Made by a program: the position numbers and the translations under genes | The notes under the pieces: generated by a model | Seen by the model: the letters and a program-made list of their open reading frames with translations, nothing else | Database searches by the model: none | What the model was told of the DNA's origin: nothing | In this document: positions 1 through 5,909 of the stretch, piece after piece | Numbering within the stretch: position 1 is the first letter of the stretch | How the letters are laid out: the number at the start of each line of letters is the position of its first letter | Assembly (NCBI GenBank): GCA_903953455.1 | Contig: CAJBJW010000230.1 | Span: 1 to 8,637, forward strand | DNA from: an uncultured Pseudomonadota bacterium | GTDB taxonomy: Bacteria; Pseudomonadota; Gammaproteobacteria; Methylococcales; Methylomonadaceae | Direction of reading: 5' to 3' | DNA: 8,637 nt

Positions 1-95
1 GTACATGTATTTATGACATTAATTATGGCGTTTTATATTTTAAAAAATGAATAGTAACGCGGTAACGGTGTATTAGAAAATCAGAATTAATAGTG

Positions 96-190
96 TTTTA
101 TGTAATGCTAAGGGCTGAGATTTTTTTGTTTTTATTTCCTTTTAACATGAAAAACGCAATTATGCGTTACTCAGCTCTTGCACCCTTAAA
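96..190. repeat. Imperfect inverted-repeat element, copy 1
   Basis: The left arm (TAAGGG then CTGAG, about 109-119) pairs with a right arm CTCAG (170-174) and CCCTTA (183-188), leaving an asymmetric bulge containing CTTGC on the right side. An alternative pairing is a 10-bp stem of AAGGGCTGAG with CTCAGCTCTT, with one G-T pair. Inside lies a second perfect hairpin, 153-168, with a 6-bp stem and ATTA loop. The first roughly 25 bases closely match the start of the element at 286, and the right arms are also related, so this is one of two diverged copies. The function is unknown. It could be a structured RNA, a recombination site or a decayed palindromic element. Confidence 0.5.
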
Positions 191-285
191 TGTTCATACA
201 GTCCAAAGCAGATTTAAATCATATAGCGAAGTATAATCAAGTCATTATCCGATTAAAGAAAATAATGTTATGTATAAATAGATTT

Positions 286-390
286 TTTTATGTAATGTGA
301 GGGGCTGGAGTGTATCTTTTCTGTTGTTTTTCGCTCAAACAATAGTCAACATTCCCTTTTTGCACTCTAGCTTTCTTGCTCCATTACGAT
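286..390. repeat. Imperfect inverted-repeat element, copy 2
   Basis: The element begins with the same 12 bases as copy 1 (TTTTATGTAATG), followed by a closely similar GGGCTGGAG block. Its left arm pairs with the right end: TGTAATG with CATTACG (382-388), GAG with CTC, and GGCTGGAGTG with CACTCTAGCT (363-372). As in copy 1, an unpaired right-side bulge contains CTTGC. The large central loop contains its own small hairpin (TTGTTT with AAACAA, near 323-341). The sequences of the two copies have diverged but the bulged two-stem layout is kept. This copy ends about 40 bases before the small membrane gene at 430 and could lie in its leader. Confidence 0.5.
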
Positions 391-429
391 AGATAAAATT
401 TCTTCAACTTATAAATAGGAAATTGGATT

Positions 430-632
430 ATGGAACTTTCATCTGTTGGATTATTTGCTTTAGTAATTTTTATCATCTTATTCGTACCATTTATATTGCT
501 TATTATAAAATAGCTCAGCTGATCAAAGAGATAGTAGAGAATATGGTAGTTTGTAATGAACTTAGGAGTAGAAACTCAGAGTTAATAGTATGTTACAAAA
601 GTGAAAAAACTTTTCACATGTGCATTAGATAA
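430..632 (+). pseudogene. Small membrane/zinc-ribbon-like protein, frameshifted
   Basis: An ATG at 430, with AGGA at 417-420 as ribosome binding site, opens a 27-residue frame (MELSSVGLFALVIFIIL, then FVPFILLIIK and stop at 511-513) that is almost entirely one membrane helix. The frame one base back continues open to 632. Adding one A to the AAAA run at 507-510 would join them into a 67-residue protein: a membrane helix, a short charged linker (IAQLIKEIVENM), then a segment shaped like a CxxC...CxxC zinc ribbon. In that segment the second cysteine of each pair is replaced (CNEL and CYKS). The helix, linker and ribbon architecture is familiar from small bacterial membrane proteins. I therefore read it as a decaying gene. 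Alternatives are a genuine 27-residue mini-protein, a base-calling error in the A run, or a -1 slip on A-AAA before the TAG stop. Confidence 0.5.
601..617. promoter_or_regulatory. Perfect 7-bp hairpin between small genes
   Basis: GTGAAAA at 601-607 and TTTTCAC at 611-617 form a perfect 7-bp stem with a three-base loop. It sits inside the end of the decayed small gene and about 80 bases upstream of the next start. No T run follows, so it is not a standard intrinsic terminator. It could be an operator or chance in AT-rich DNA. Confidence 0.25.
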
Positions 633-684
633 TTACACATAATGATAAAAAAATGTCGTAAGGACTTTAATAGGTAATTTTTTT

Positions 685-690
685 AGGTGA
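685..690 (+). promoter_or_regulatory. Ribosome binding site of 228-codon gene
   Basis: AGGTGA lies six bases before the ATG at 697. It is the best Shine-Dalgarno match in the left third of the window and supports 697 rather than the second ATG at codon 4 (706) as the start. Confidence 0.7.
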
Positions 691-696
691 TAATTC

Positions 697-1383
697 ATGA
701 AGAATATGGCAGTAATAGAATATGAAGATGGAGCGAATATCGAAATTACTTATGATTTCGAATCATCATTATTTAAGTTGGTAGAAAGAGAAGATATCGA
801 CTTTATAATAGTTTCAACAGTTTTAGAATTTTCAACATTAGGAAAAAATTTAGACTATTTTTCTAATGAACTTAATATCGATGGTGAAGATATTTCTAAT
901 TTAGCAAATTGGAATAGATATGAAAATTTGGAGGTATCCTTTATTGTATTGCCAAGTAGAAATCCATTAAGTAAATTGCGCGGTCTTATTATAGCAGCAA
1001 ATGAAAACTCTAAATGCTATGAAAAATATGAATCCGCTTCTTCTTTAAAGCTATATCGGGATTTTCATTACAATGTTGCCTATGAAAGTATTTCATACGC
1101 TGCGCGTGTATTAGGTGCTCAAAAAATTTCAATGTCACATTTGTCAAGTAGTGGTCATTTTCATGAAGACACAACTACTTTTGTTGCGGAAGCACTTGCC
1201 GACTTTTGTGATTTTTATGGAAGATCAAAAATTGATAGATTTTTATTTGTTGGGTGCTGTATGAATGAAAAGCATTTTTCAGGAATAAAGGAGCTAAATT
1301 CAGACGGTAATTCAAATGGTAATAATGTTACGACCAGTGTTCTTCATATGAATGGATTTGAAGTAATCAATCTGATTTGGTAA
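697..1383 (+). CDS. Orphan hypothetical protein, possibly macro-like
   Basis: This is a 228-residue soluble, acidic protein without signal peptide or membrane segment. I do not recognise its family. A strand-like segment near residues 34-43 (DIDFIIVSTV) and the stretch 126-187 follow the order strand, helix, strand, helix, strand. In that stretch, YESISYAARVLGA is followed by KISMSHLSSSGHF, then a helix (FVAEALADFCDF) and RFLFVGC. This order recalls the C-terminal half of macro domains, where a conserved helix leads to an 'alpha, I-x-x-P-L-x-S-x-G' strand and loop. The usual glycine pair of that loop is absent, so ADP-ribose binding should not be assumed. The tail (residues 201-211) is rich in Asn, Gly and Ser. 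The gene is visibly more AT-rich than the housekeeping genes to its right, which suggests horizontal gain. It has a good ribosome binding site and no internal damage, so it is probably expressed. The function is unknown. Confidence 0.75.
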   Translation: MKNMAVIEYEDGANIEITYDFESSLFKLVEREDIDFIIVSTVLEFSTLGKNLDYFSNELNIDGEDISNLANWNRYENLEVSFIVLPSRNPLSKLRGLIIAANENSKCYEKYESASSLKLYRDFHYNVAYESISYAARVLGAQKISMSHLSSSGHFHEDTTTFVAEALADFCDFYGRSKIDRFLFVGCCMNEKHFSGIKELNSDGNSNGNNVTTSVLHMNGFEVINLIW

Positions 1384-1555
1384 GAAGTTAGACAGCGTTA
1401 ATGTGAACAGAAATGTCCTTGGTGAAAGAGATTTGTAGATACTTGAATTTTATACATGCTCGTCGTTTTGTTGTCATCATTTCTTCATTTTCTTCAAGAC
1501 AGAAACTTGTGTAGAACTAAAAGAAGTAAATCAATTTACACTTCAGCAGAAAGAG
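1384..1555. other. Gene-free spacer before ALDH debris
   Basis: The only open frames are short, and none has a convincing ribosome binding site. An ATG at 1456 opens 40 codons, but that frame runs out of register with the aldehyde dehydrogenase remnant that begins near 1556. The segment is probably the old upstream region of that dehydrogenase. No terminator with a clear stem and T run was found after the orphan gene ending at 1383. Confidence 0.5.
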
Positions 1556-1725
1556 ATACTCTACAGCGATCCAAATAAACAAAATATATAAATCCAGTTA
1601 AGGTGATTTTATAGGTGGACATTGGGTTGATCCTGTTTTAGGTCAACAATTTGATAATGTCAGTCCTATCAACTACCAAATATTTTGTACCAAACCACGT
1701 TCAACCGATGAAGTACATTTTAAGC
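1556..1725 (+). pseudogene. Aldehyde dehydrogenase, N-terminal remnant
   Basis: Two frames carry the start of an NAD-dependent aldehyde dehydrogenase of the AldB/ExaC type. The first, about 1556-1588, reads ILYSDPNKQN, where ATA stands at the likely former ATG. The second, from 1602, reads GDFIGGHWVDPV, then FDNVSPIN and CTKPRSTDE. FIGG-x-W, the F-x-N-x-SP block and the following RST/E positions match the conserved N-terminus of this family, which is normally about 500 residues. Between the two parts lie a length change that shifts the frame and a TAA (1599-1601), directly before GDFIGG, where the family has an aromatic residue. Similarity stops near 1715-1725, so the catalytic Cys and Glu domains are absent. 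It is clearly non-functional. The most likely history is a deletion that fused the dehydrogenase start to the unrelated sequence on its right, followed by decay. Confidence 0.72.
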
Positions 1726-1734
1726 GCTTGAACT

Positions 1735-2013
1735 TTGTTTTCGAGCCTTTTTTTGCGAGAAATTCGTTTTTCCTTGCGAATCCATACCCTTATATTGCTT
1801 TCTGGCTTGATTGCTTTAATATTAACGTTTGTTTGCGGTCTGGATTTTTTCACGTTCGTACTGGGAGTTTGGATAATAAAACCACTTTTATACCCTTTAA
1901 AACTGTGGGTATCTATGAATGTTTACGGACATAAACGAACACTAAAAAGCGAAAACGCCTTCATATTAGCAGTTTTCTGGATGTTATTAGTATTTGTTGA
2001 AGTTGTGTCGTAA
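1735..2013 (+). CDS. Small hydrophobic protein or gene fragment
   Basis: A 92-codon frame from a TTG, with no clear ribosome binding site and an in-frame stop just upstream (1729-1731). The translation has two or three hydrophobic segments, about residues 16-42 (HTLILLSGLIALILTF), 43-60 and 74-91 (NAFILAVFWMLLVFVEVV). A basic, polar stretch (GHKRTLKSEN) lies between the last two. It looks like real membrane-protein coding sequence, not a chance frame, but I do not recognise the family. Because it begins at the point where the aldehyde dehydrogenase remnant ends, it may be the 3' part of a gene that lost its own start. It could also be an intact small gene using a poor start. Confidence 0.4.
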   Translation: MFSSLFLREIRFSLRIHTLILLSGLIALILTFVCGLDFFTFVLGVWIIKPLLYPLKLWVSMNVYGHKRTLKSENAFILAVFWMLLVFVEVVS

Positions 2014-2098
2014 CGCTGATTTGGCGTACATAGAAAATTATGCAAATAAGTTCAAACATCAAAAAAATAGACAGTAACCTCTTTTATCGCCTGCAAGT

Positions 2099-2113
2099 TG
2101 TGAGCACGTCACA
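2099..2113. promoter_or_regulatory. TGTGA-N5-TCACA inverted repeat upstream of yaeQ
   Basis: Perfect five-base arms around a five-base centre, 27 bases before the yaeQ start. The arms equal those of CRP/Vfr sites, but those sites have a six-base centre, so binding by that family is doubtful. No convincing -35/-10 pair was found nearby. TTGTGA at 2098 could act as a -35, but the -10 at the right distance is poor. Confidence 0.25.
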
Positions 2114-2140
2114 TTTAAAAACTATCGAGAAAATTTCCAT

Positions 2141-2668
2141 ATGGCTATCAGTTCAACAATCAATAAAGTGTCACTCAATATTGCAAATATGGATAGGAAT
2201 TATTACCCAATACATGATTTAACGTTGGCACAACATCCTTCTGAAAATGATTTTCGGTTTATGGTGAGATTAGTTGCTTTTATAATAAATGCAAGTGAAA
2301 ACCTAAATTTTACTAAAGGCTTATGTGATAGTGATGAGCCCGAACTTTGGCAAAAATCCCTCACTGATGAGATTGAGCTCTGGGTTGATTTAGGACAACC
2401 CGATGAGAAACGTATTCGTAAAGCTTGTGGACGGTCAAAACAAGTGATTATTTATACTTACAATGACCGCAAAGCTAAAGTGTGGTGGACGCAGCAGCGT
2501 GATAAATTAGAGCGATTTAAAAATTGTAGTGTGTGTCATATTAATGCGCAAGGGATTGAAGTGCTAATTAAACGAACGATGACACTGCAATGCACCATTC
2601 AAGACAATGAACTGTATTTAAGCGATGATACCAATAACGTCATCATTACCTTTGAAACATTATTTTAA
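2141..2668 (+). CDS. yaeQ: YaeQ family protein
   Basis: A full-length, 175-residue member of the YaeQ family (usually about 180 residues), a conserved proteobacterial cytoplasmic protein with a PD-(D/E)XK nuclease-like fold. Its biochemical role is not established; the E. coli protein was linked to suppression of rfaH defects. The conserved landmarks follow in order. They are an N-terminal ATI/STI-like strand with a DRN motif (residues 18-20), LTLAQHPSEND (about 27-37) and GLCDSDEPELW (about 61-71). Further on come IELW-x-DLGQPDEKRIRKAC (about 77-94), VWWTQQ, and the C-terminal RTMTLQCTIQD and LYLSDD blocks. The ATG at 2141 matches the family start, although the upstream ribosome binding site is weak. 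The gene stands alone on this strand and converges on the DUF938 gene with only 15 bases between the stops. Confidence 0.92.
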   Translation: MAISSTINKVSLNIANMDRNYYPIHDLTLAQHPSENDFRFMVRLVAFIINASENLNFTKGLCDSDEPELWQKSLTDEIELWVDLGQPDEKRIRKACGRSKQVIIYTYNDRKAKVWWTQQRDKLERFKNCSVCHINAQGIEVLIKRTMTLQCTIQDNELYLSDDTNNVIITFETLF

Positions 2669-2683
2669 ATTTTGAGTAGATGT

Positions 2684-3280
2684 TTATGCTTTTTGAAAAA
2701 TGAGTAATCGATTATTGGAGGGCATTTCGACATCTTCAAGGAGATGAATATCTGATTCAATCGCCAACGCAACAATCGTTTCAAAATGTCTAATACCGCT
2801 TAATGGATGTTGATTTTTTAGCCATATATCAAATTGAGCATTACTTTGACTGGTGTAGGCGCCATGATAATTAAAGGGGCCATAAATACAAAGTTTGGCT
2901 TGGGAGCTGAGATAGTTCCCAAACTGCATAAACATGATTCGCACTTCATCTTCACTCATAATGTGCAGTGTATTTGCCGTAAATATAGCTTCTATAGCAC
3001 TACATGGCCAAAGTATATCGGTGACATTGAGTATTAATGCGGGATGCAAATTGGGTAGATTGGATTCTTGCTGCCATAAATTAATACCTGCAATATTTTC
3101 AGCTCGATCAGTAGGGTGCCACTGAAGATAGGGCAGATGTTTTGCAAAATAACAGGCATGCTGACCAGTTCCACTTCCAATTTCCCAAACGTGGCAAGGC
3201 TGCGTAAAAACACGGCGGATAATGTCTAAAATAGGGGCTTTATTATTTTCGCAGGATTGAGAGAAAGGTTTGTTCGTCAT
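2684..3280 (-). CDS. DUF938 SAM-dependent methyltransferase
   Basis: A 198-residue cytoplasmic protein of the DUF938 family, class I methyltransferase-like. FSQSCENNKAPILDII at the N-terminus (about residues 6-21) is the family's 'FSPAAERNK-PIL' signature. HVWEIGSGTGQHACYFA (about 30-46) is the glycine-rich SAM-binding motif I, and WHPTDRAE (54-61) carries the acidic end of the second strand. FTANTLHIMSEDEV (about 99-112) and IYGPFNYHGAYTSQSNAQFD (about 132-151) are also conserved. The length is close to the usual 200 residues. The methyl acceptor is unknown for this family. The start at 3280 has an AGG about eight bases upstream on the minus strand. The gene is divergent from the acyltransferase gene at 3343 and convergent with yaeQ. 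I saw no intrinsic terminator between the two stops. Confidence 0.92.
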   Translation of the reverse strand: MTNKPFSQSCENNKAPILDIIRRVFTQPCHVWEIGSGTGQHACYFAKHLPYLQWHPTDRAENIAGINLWQQESNLPNLHPALILNVTDILWPCSAIEAIFTANTLHIMSEDEVRIMFMQFGNYLSSQAKLCIYGPFNYHGAYTSQSNAQFDIWLKNQHPLSGIRHFETIVALAIESDIHLLEDVEMPSNNRLLIFQKA

Positions 3281-3342
3281 GTTGATTGCCTAAGTAAATA
3301 TATTAGGTTGCTCTTTTTTATAAAACTTTACGCACTATAAAG
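3281..3342. promoter_or_regulatory. Divergent promoter region
   Basis: Only 62 bases separate the starts of the methyltransferase gene (minus) and the acyltransferase gene (plus), so promoters for both must lie here or overlap the coding ends. A TAATAT-like box suitable as a -10 for the minus-strand gene lies around 3300-3306. No well-spaced consensus -35 was found for either gene. The plus-strand ribosome binding site before 3343 is weak (AAAG). Confidence 0.4.
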
Positions 3343-4497
3343 ATGAAAGTAAAACAAATACAGAGTATGAGCCAAGTCGATGCGGCAATATGGAATCATC
3401 TAGCAGGTGAATTATCGCCTTTTATGCGACATGAATTTTTATTTGCTTTAGAACAAAGTGGTTCTATTGGAAACAAAACGGGATGGCAATCTGCACATTT
3501 AGTTGTTTTAGATGAGAGCGAACAAGAATACCTTGCCTTGATGCCGCTATATCTTAAAGGACATTCATGGGGCGAATATGTTTTCGATCATCAATGGGCG
3601 CAGGCCTATCAACAGCATGGAATGGCTTATTATCCCAAGTGGTTGACAGCAATTCCTTTTACGCCATGTCATGGTAATCGTATGATTATCGCGCCATCAT
3701 GCAACGCAATTGAAGTCATGCAAGTATTATTGACTTTCATTCAATCCGCATCGAAGAATCAGAATATTTCCTCATGGCATTGTTTGTTTCCCTCAACAGT
3801 AGAGGTTGAATATTTACAAGAACTTGGCTTATCTATTCGAGAACAGGTGCAATTTCATTGGTTTAATCGAAATTATAGATGCTTTGAAGATTATTTGAGT
3901 ACCTTTAGTTCGAGTAAACGTAAAATGCTCAAACGCGAACGCCGTCGTATTCAAGAGGATGGTATTCAATTTGTGAAATTAGCAGGGAGAGAGGTTAGTG
4001 ATGAACAGTGGCAGGCATTTTATGCGTTTTATGCCATGACGTATGTTAAAAAAGGGTCGCTGCCGTATTTGAATCTGGCATTTTTTCGACAGATTGCACA
4101 AACAATGGGAGAGAATATCCTAATGGTGTTCGCGGTTAAAAAAGATGAATATATCGCGGCGGCCTTGAGTTTTATTGGACAAGATACATTATATGGTCGC
4201 TATTGGGGATGTTTTGAGGAGTACAGCGGCTTGCATTTTGAAACCTGTTATTACCAGGGTATTGATTATTGCATTGAGCAGGGTTTAAAACGTTTTGATT
4301 CGGGCGCACAAGGAGAGCACAAAATCTCACGTGGATTTGAGCCTGTTACGACCTATTCTGCCCATTGGATTCAAGATGAGAATTTTAAAACGGCTATTAA
4401 TCACTTTTTAGTTCGTGAAACAGAAAGTATACGTCACTATAAAATGGATGCTGCTAGCTATCTTCCTTTTAAGAATAACGATTCTTTAAATGATTAA
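3343..4497 (+). CDS. FemAB-like GNAT N-acyltransferase (DUF482)
   Basis: This 384-residue protein belongs to the FemAB-like DUF482 family of predicted N-acyltransferases, which share the fold of peptidoglycan-bridge aminoacyltransferases. The hallmark blocks are present in order. They begin with SPFMRHEFLFALE (25-37), WGEYVFDHQWAQAY (76-89), and YYPKWLTAIPFTPCHGNR (96-113). A basic stretch, SSKRKMLKRERRR (190-202), follows. Then come YWGC (287-290), LHFETCYYQGIDYCIEQGL (297-315) and FDSGAQGEHKISRGFEP (318-334), a very conserved end block. The length is typical and there is no signal peptide, so the protein is cytoplasmic. The substrate is not known. The start is an ATG with a weak ribosome binding site; the next in-frame ATG (codon 9) is less likely because the family aligns close to the first. 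The gene converges on the phosphatase gene, with 53 bases between the stops. Confidence 0.92.
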   Translation: MKVKQIQSMSQVDAAIWNHLAGELSPFMRHEFLFALEQSGSIGNKTGWQSAHLVVLDESEQEYLALMPLYLKGHSWGEYVFDHQWAQAYQQHGMAYYPKWLTAIPFTPCHGNRMIIAPSCNAIEVMQVLLTFIQSASKNQNISSWHCLFPSTVEVEYLQELGLSIREQVQFHWFNRNYRCFEDYLSTFSSSKRKMLKRERRRIQEDGIQFVKLAGREVSDEQWQAFYAFYAMTYVKKGSLPYLNLAFFRQIAQTMGENILMVFAVKKDEYIAAALSFIGQDTLYGRYWGCFEEYSGLHFETCYYQGIDYCIEQGLKRFDSGAQGEHKISRGFEPVTTYSAHWIQDENFKTAINHFLVRETESIRHYKMDAASYLPFKNNDSLND

Positions 4498-4509
4498 ACT
4501 TTCATGTGT

Positions 4510-4550
4510 ATTCATAATGCCCTTTATTGTATGAATCCATTAATGCCTTT
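4510..4550. terminator. Weak hairpin between convergent genes
   Basis: ATTCATA (4510-4516) and TATGAAT (4530-4536) form a 7-bp AT-rich stem with a 13-base loop, between the convergent acyltransferase and phosphatase genes. On the plus strand a TTTTT run follows after about ten bases, at 4548-4552, which is farther than usual. This may be a weak terminator for the plus-strand gene. Confidence 0.3.
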
Positions 4551-5852
4551 TTAAAAATTTATAGGGATTGCTTTAGCGTCACGTTCAGTTAGAGGCAGTA
4601 AATTAAAACGAGTTTCAATTAATTTCAAAATTGAAGTTGACTCGTACATCGTGTGATCAACGTAACCCTGTTTTGCAAATGGGGAAATAATCAACGCGGG
4701 TACACGATTGCCCGCGCCCCAACGATCCAGTTTGGGTGGTGGCACATGGTCCCAAAAACCACCAAATTCGTCATAAGTGACGATGACAACGCTGTTTTCC
4801 CAAACTGAACTTTGTTCAATTTTCTTTAGAATGTCTGCAATATGTTGCTCACCAGAAAGTAAATCGGAATAACCGGGATGTTCGTTTAAGTCACCAATTG
4901 GTTTATAAAAACTCACTGCAGGTAAATGACCTTCTTCAATGCCTTTTAGAAAGTCCGCTTCATCTTTGAGGTGTAATTCACGAGCTGTGGTCCGTTGCGC
5001 ATAATTTTTGAAATAAACAAAGGGTTGGTGATGATACTGGAAATTTTCTGCTGGATGTCCAGCGACGGCGTCATTCCATCCCCCTGCAAACCATGCCCAA
5101 GAAATAGATTGATCAGAAAGTCGATCACCAATCGTCACAGCGGTTTGCAGTGGCAAATGTTTTTCTATATCGACTTCTTTGGCATCAGAGGGTTGCTCTA
5201 TAGGTTGCAAGGTATTGACGACAAAATTATCGGGAGTCACAGCACCATCCTTAATCAATTCACCTTGCTCATTCAATTGCACTTTTAACCGTTCAGGGGC
5301 ATTTTCGTAACGCGGTGTGCAAGCGCATATTAACCATTGATGATTTAAGAATGAACCACCATATGCTGATTGAAAAAAGTTATCTGCTAAGGTGAATCGT
5401 TTTGCATAAGACCAGAGTGGTAATTCTTCACTGCGATAATGTCCCATCGTCAACGCCCCTGCATCGGATACAACGGCAAAACGGTTCATTTTCCCCTCAT
5501 TGATTTGTGCTTGATGTTGGTAAAAACGATGGACTAAATCACGGGTTTTTTCGTTAGGTGCAACAAATTGATTAATTTCAAAAGGCTGATTGGGTAAGTT
5601 GCTTGGAAATCTTTTATCTTTAGGGACTTCAGGCAACGTTTGATATGGATTTCCTGTTGAATCAATTTGTTGGAACTGCTGTGGACTCGCTTGAGCAAGT
5701 CCATCTGCTCCTGGAAATGTGCCATACAAATTATCAAAACTATGATTTTCCAGGTAAATCACAATGATGTGTTCAATTTTATCCAGTTGAGTCGCTTGAA
5801 CGGGTTCTACCAATAATAAAACGGGCAATATCAGCGGTAATTGAAGTTTCAT
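4551..5852 (-). CDS. Secreted AcpA-like acid phosphatase/phosphoesterase
   Basis: A 433-residue exported hydrolase of the phosphoesterase family that includes bacterial phospholipase C and Francisella AcpA; its motifs are closer to AcpA. It carries an N-terminal signal peptide (leucine-rich core at 3-15) with a VQA site predicting cleavage after residue 20, so it acts in the periplasm or outside the cell. The mature protein opens with HIIVIYLENHSFDNLYG (28-44); Glu35 and Asn36 correspond to metal ligands. YGGSFLNHQW (164-173) holds the likely nucleophile, Ser167. HHQPFVYF (274-281), LNEHPGYSD (322-330) and VTYDEFGGFWDHVPPP (358-373) supply the remaining His, Asp and Glu ligands. All catalytic blocks are intact. 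It probably releases phosphate from phosphomonoesters, although phospholipase activity cannot be excluded. It lies 57 bases after the FAD protein gene on the same strand, with its own GAGA ribosome binding site. Confidence 0.88.
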   Translation of the reverse strand: MKLQLPLILPVLLLVEPVQATQLDKIEHIIVIYLENHSFDNLYGTFPGADGLAQASPQQFQQIDSTGNPYQTLPEVPKDKRFPSNLPNQPFEINQFVAPNEKTRDLVHRFYQHQAQINEGKMNRFAVVSDAGALTMGHYRSEELPLWSYAKRFTLADNFFQSAYGGSFLNHQWLICACTPRYENAPERLKVQLNEQGELIKDGAVTPDNFVVNTLQPIEQPSDAKEVDIEKHLPLQTAVTIGDRLSDQSISWAWFAGGWNDAVAGHPAENFQYHHQPFVYFKNYAQRTTARELHLKDEADFLKGIEEGHLPAVSFYKPIGDLNEHPGYSDLLSGEQHIADILKKIEQSSVWENSVVIVTYDEFGGFWDHVPPPKLDRWGAGNRVPALIISPFAKQGYVDHTMYESTSILKLIETRFNLLPLTERDAKAIPINF

Positions 5853-5909
5853 AAGTATCTCGTGTAAGTTTGTTTCCGATGCTTTTTCGCTGGTGTTTCT
5901 GTTGGCGGA

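Larger units (their letters stand above)
1..429. other. AT-rich gene-free segment with repeated hairpins
   Basis: No convincing coding frame is visible on either strand in these 429 bases. The content is strongly AT-rich and contains the two related inverted-repeat elements annotated separately (about 96-190 and 286-390). There is also a GTAACGC at 54-60 that is perfectly inverted as GCGTTAC at 164-170, inside the first element. The segment ends in the ribosome binding site of the small gene starting at 430. It may be a leader or regulatory region, the scar of a mobile element, or the flank of a gene lying to the left of the window. Confidence 0.6.

Noticed and set aside
140..170. XerC/XerD (dif-like) site: TTTAACATGA and TTATGCG halves
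   Set aside because: The halves match partly (about 9 and 7 of 11), but the spacer is nine bases instead of six to eight and the outer bases disagree.
226..257. Second dif-like candidate, GCGAAGTATAA with TTATCCGATTAA
   Set aside because: The second half is a poor match to the XerD consensus and the spacing is wrong.
1387..1400. GTTAGAC and GCGTTA resembling an integron attC end
   Set aside because: GTTRRRY occurs often by chance, and no matching left arm or long imperfect palindrome accompanies it.
1456..1578. 40-codon ATG frame with a hydrophobic start
   Set aside because: It has no ribosome binding site, and its end overlaps the aldehyde dehydrogenase remnant, which is in another frame and has recognisable family residues.
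1728..1934. 68-codon frame overlapping the hydrophobic frame
   Set aside because: It is the out-of-frame continuation of the dehydrogenase remnant past the junction; its translation has no family features.
2040..2222. 60-codon frame overlapping the start of yaeQ
   Set aside because: It overlaps the well-supported yaeQ coding region in another frame and shows no family features.
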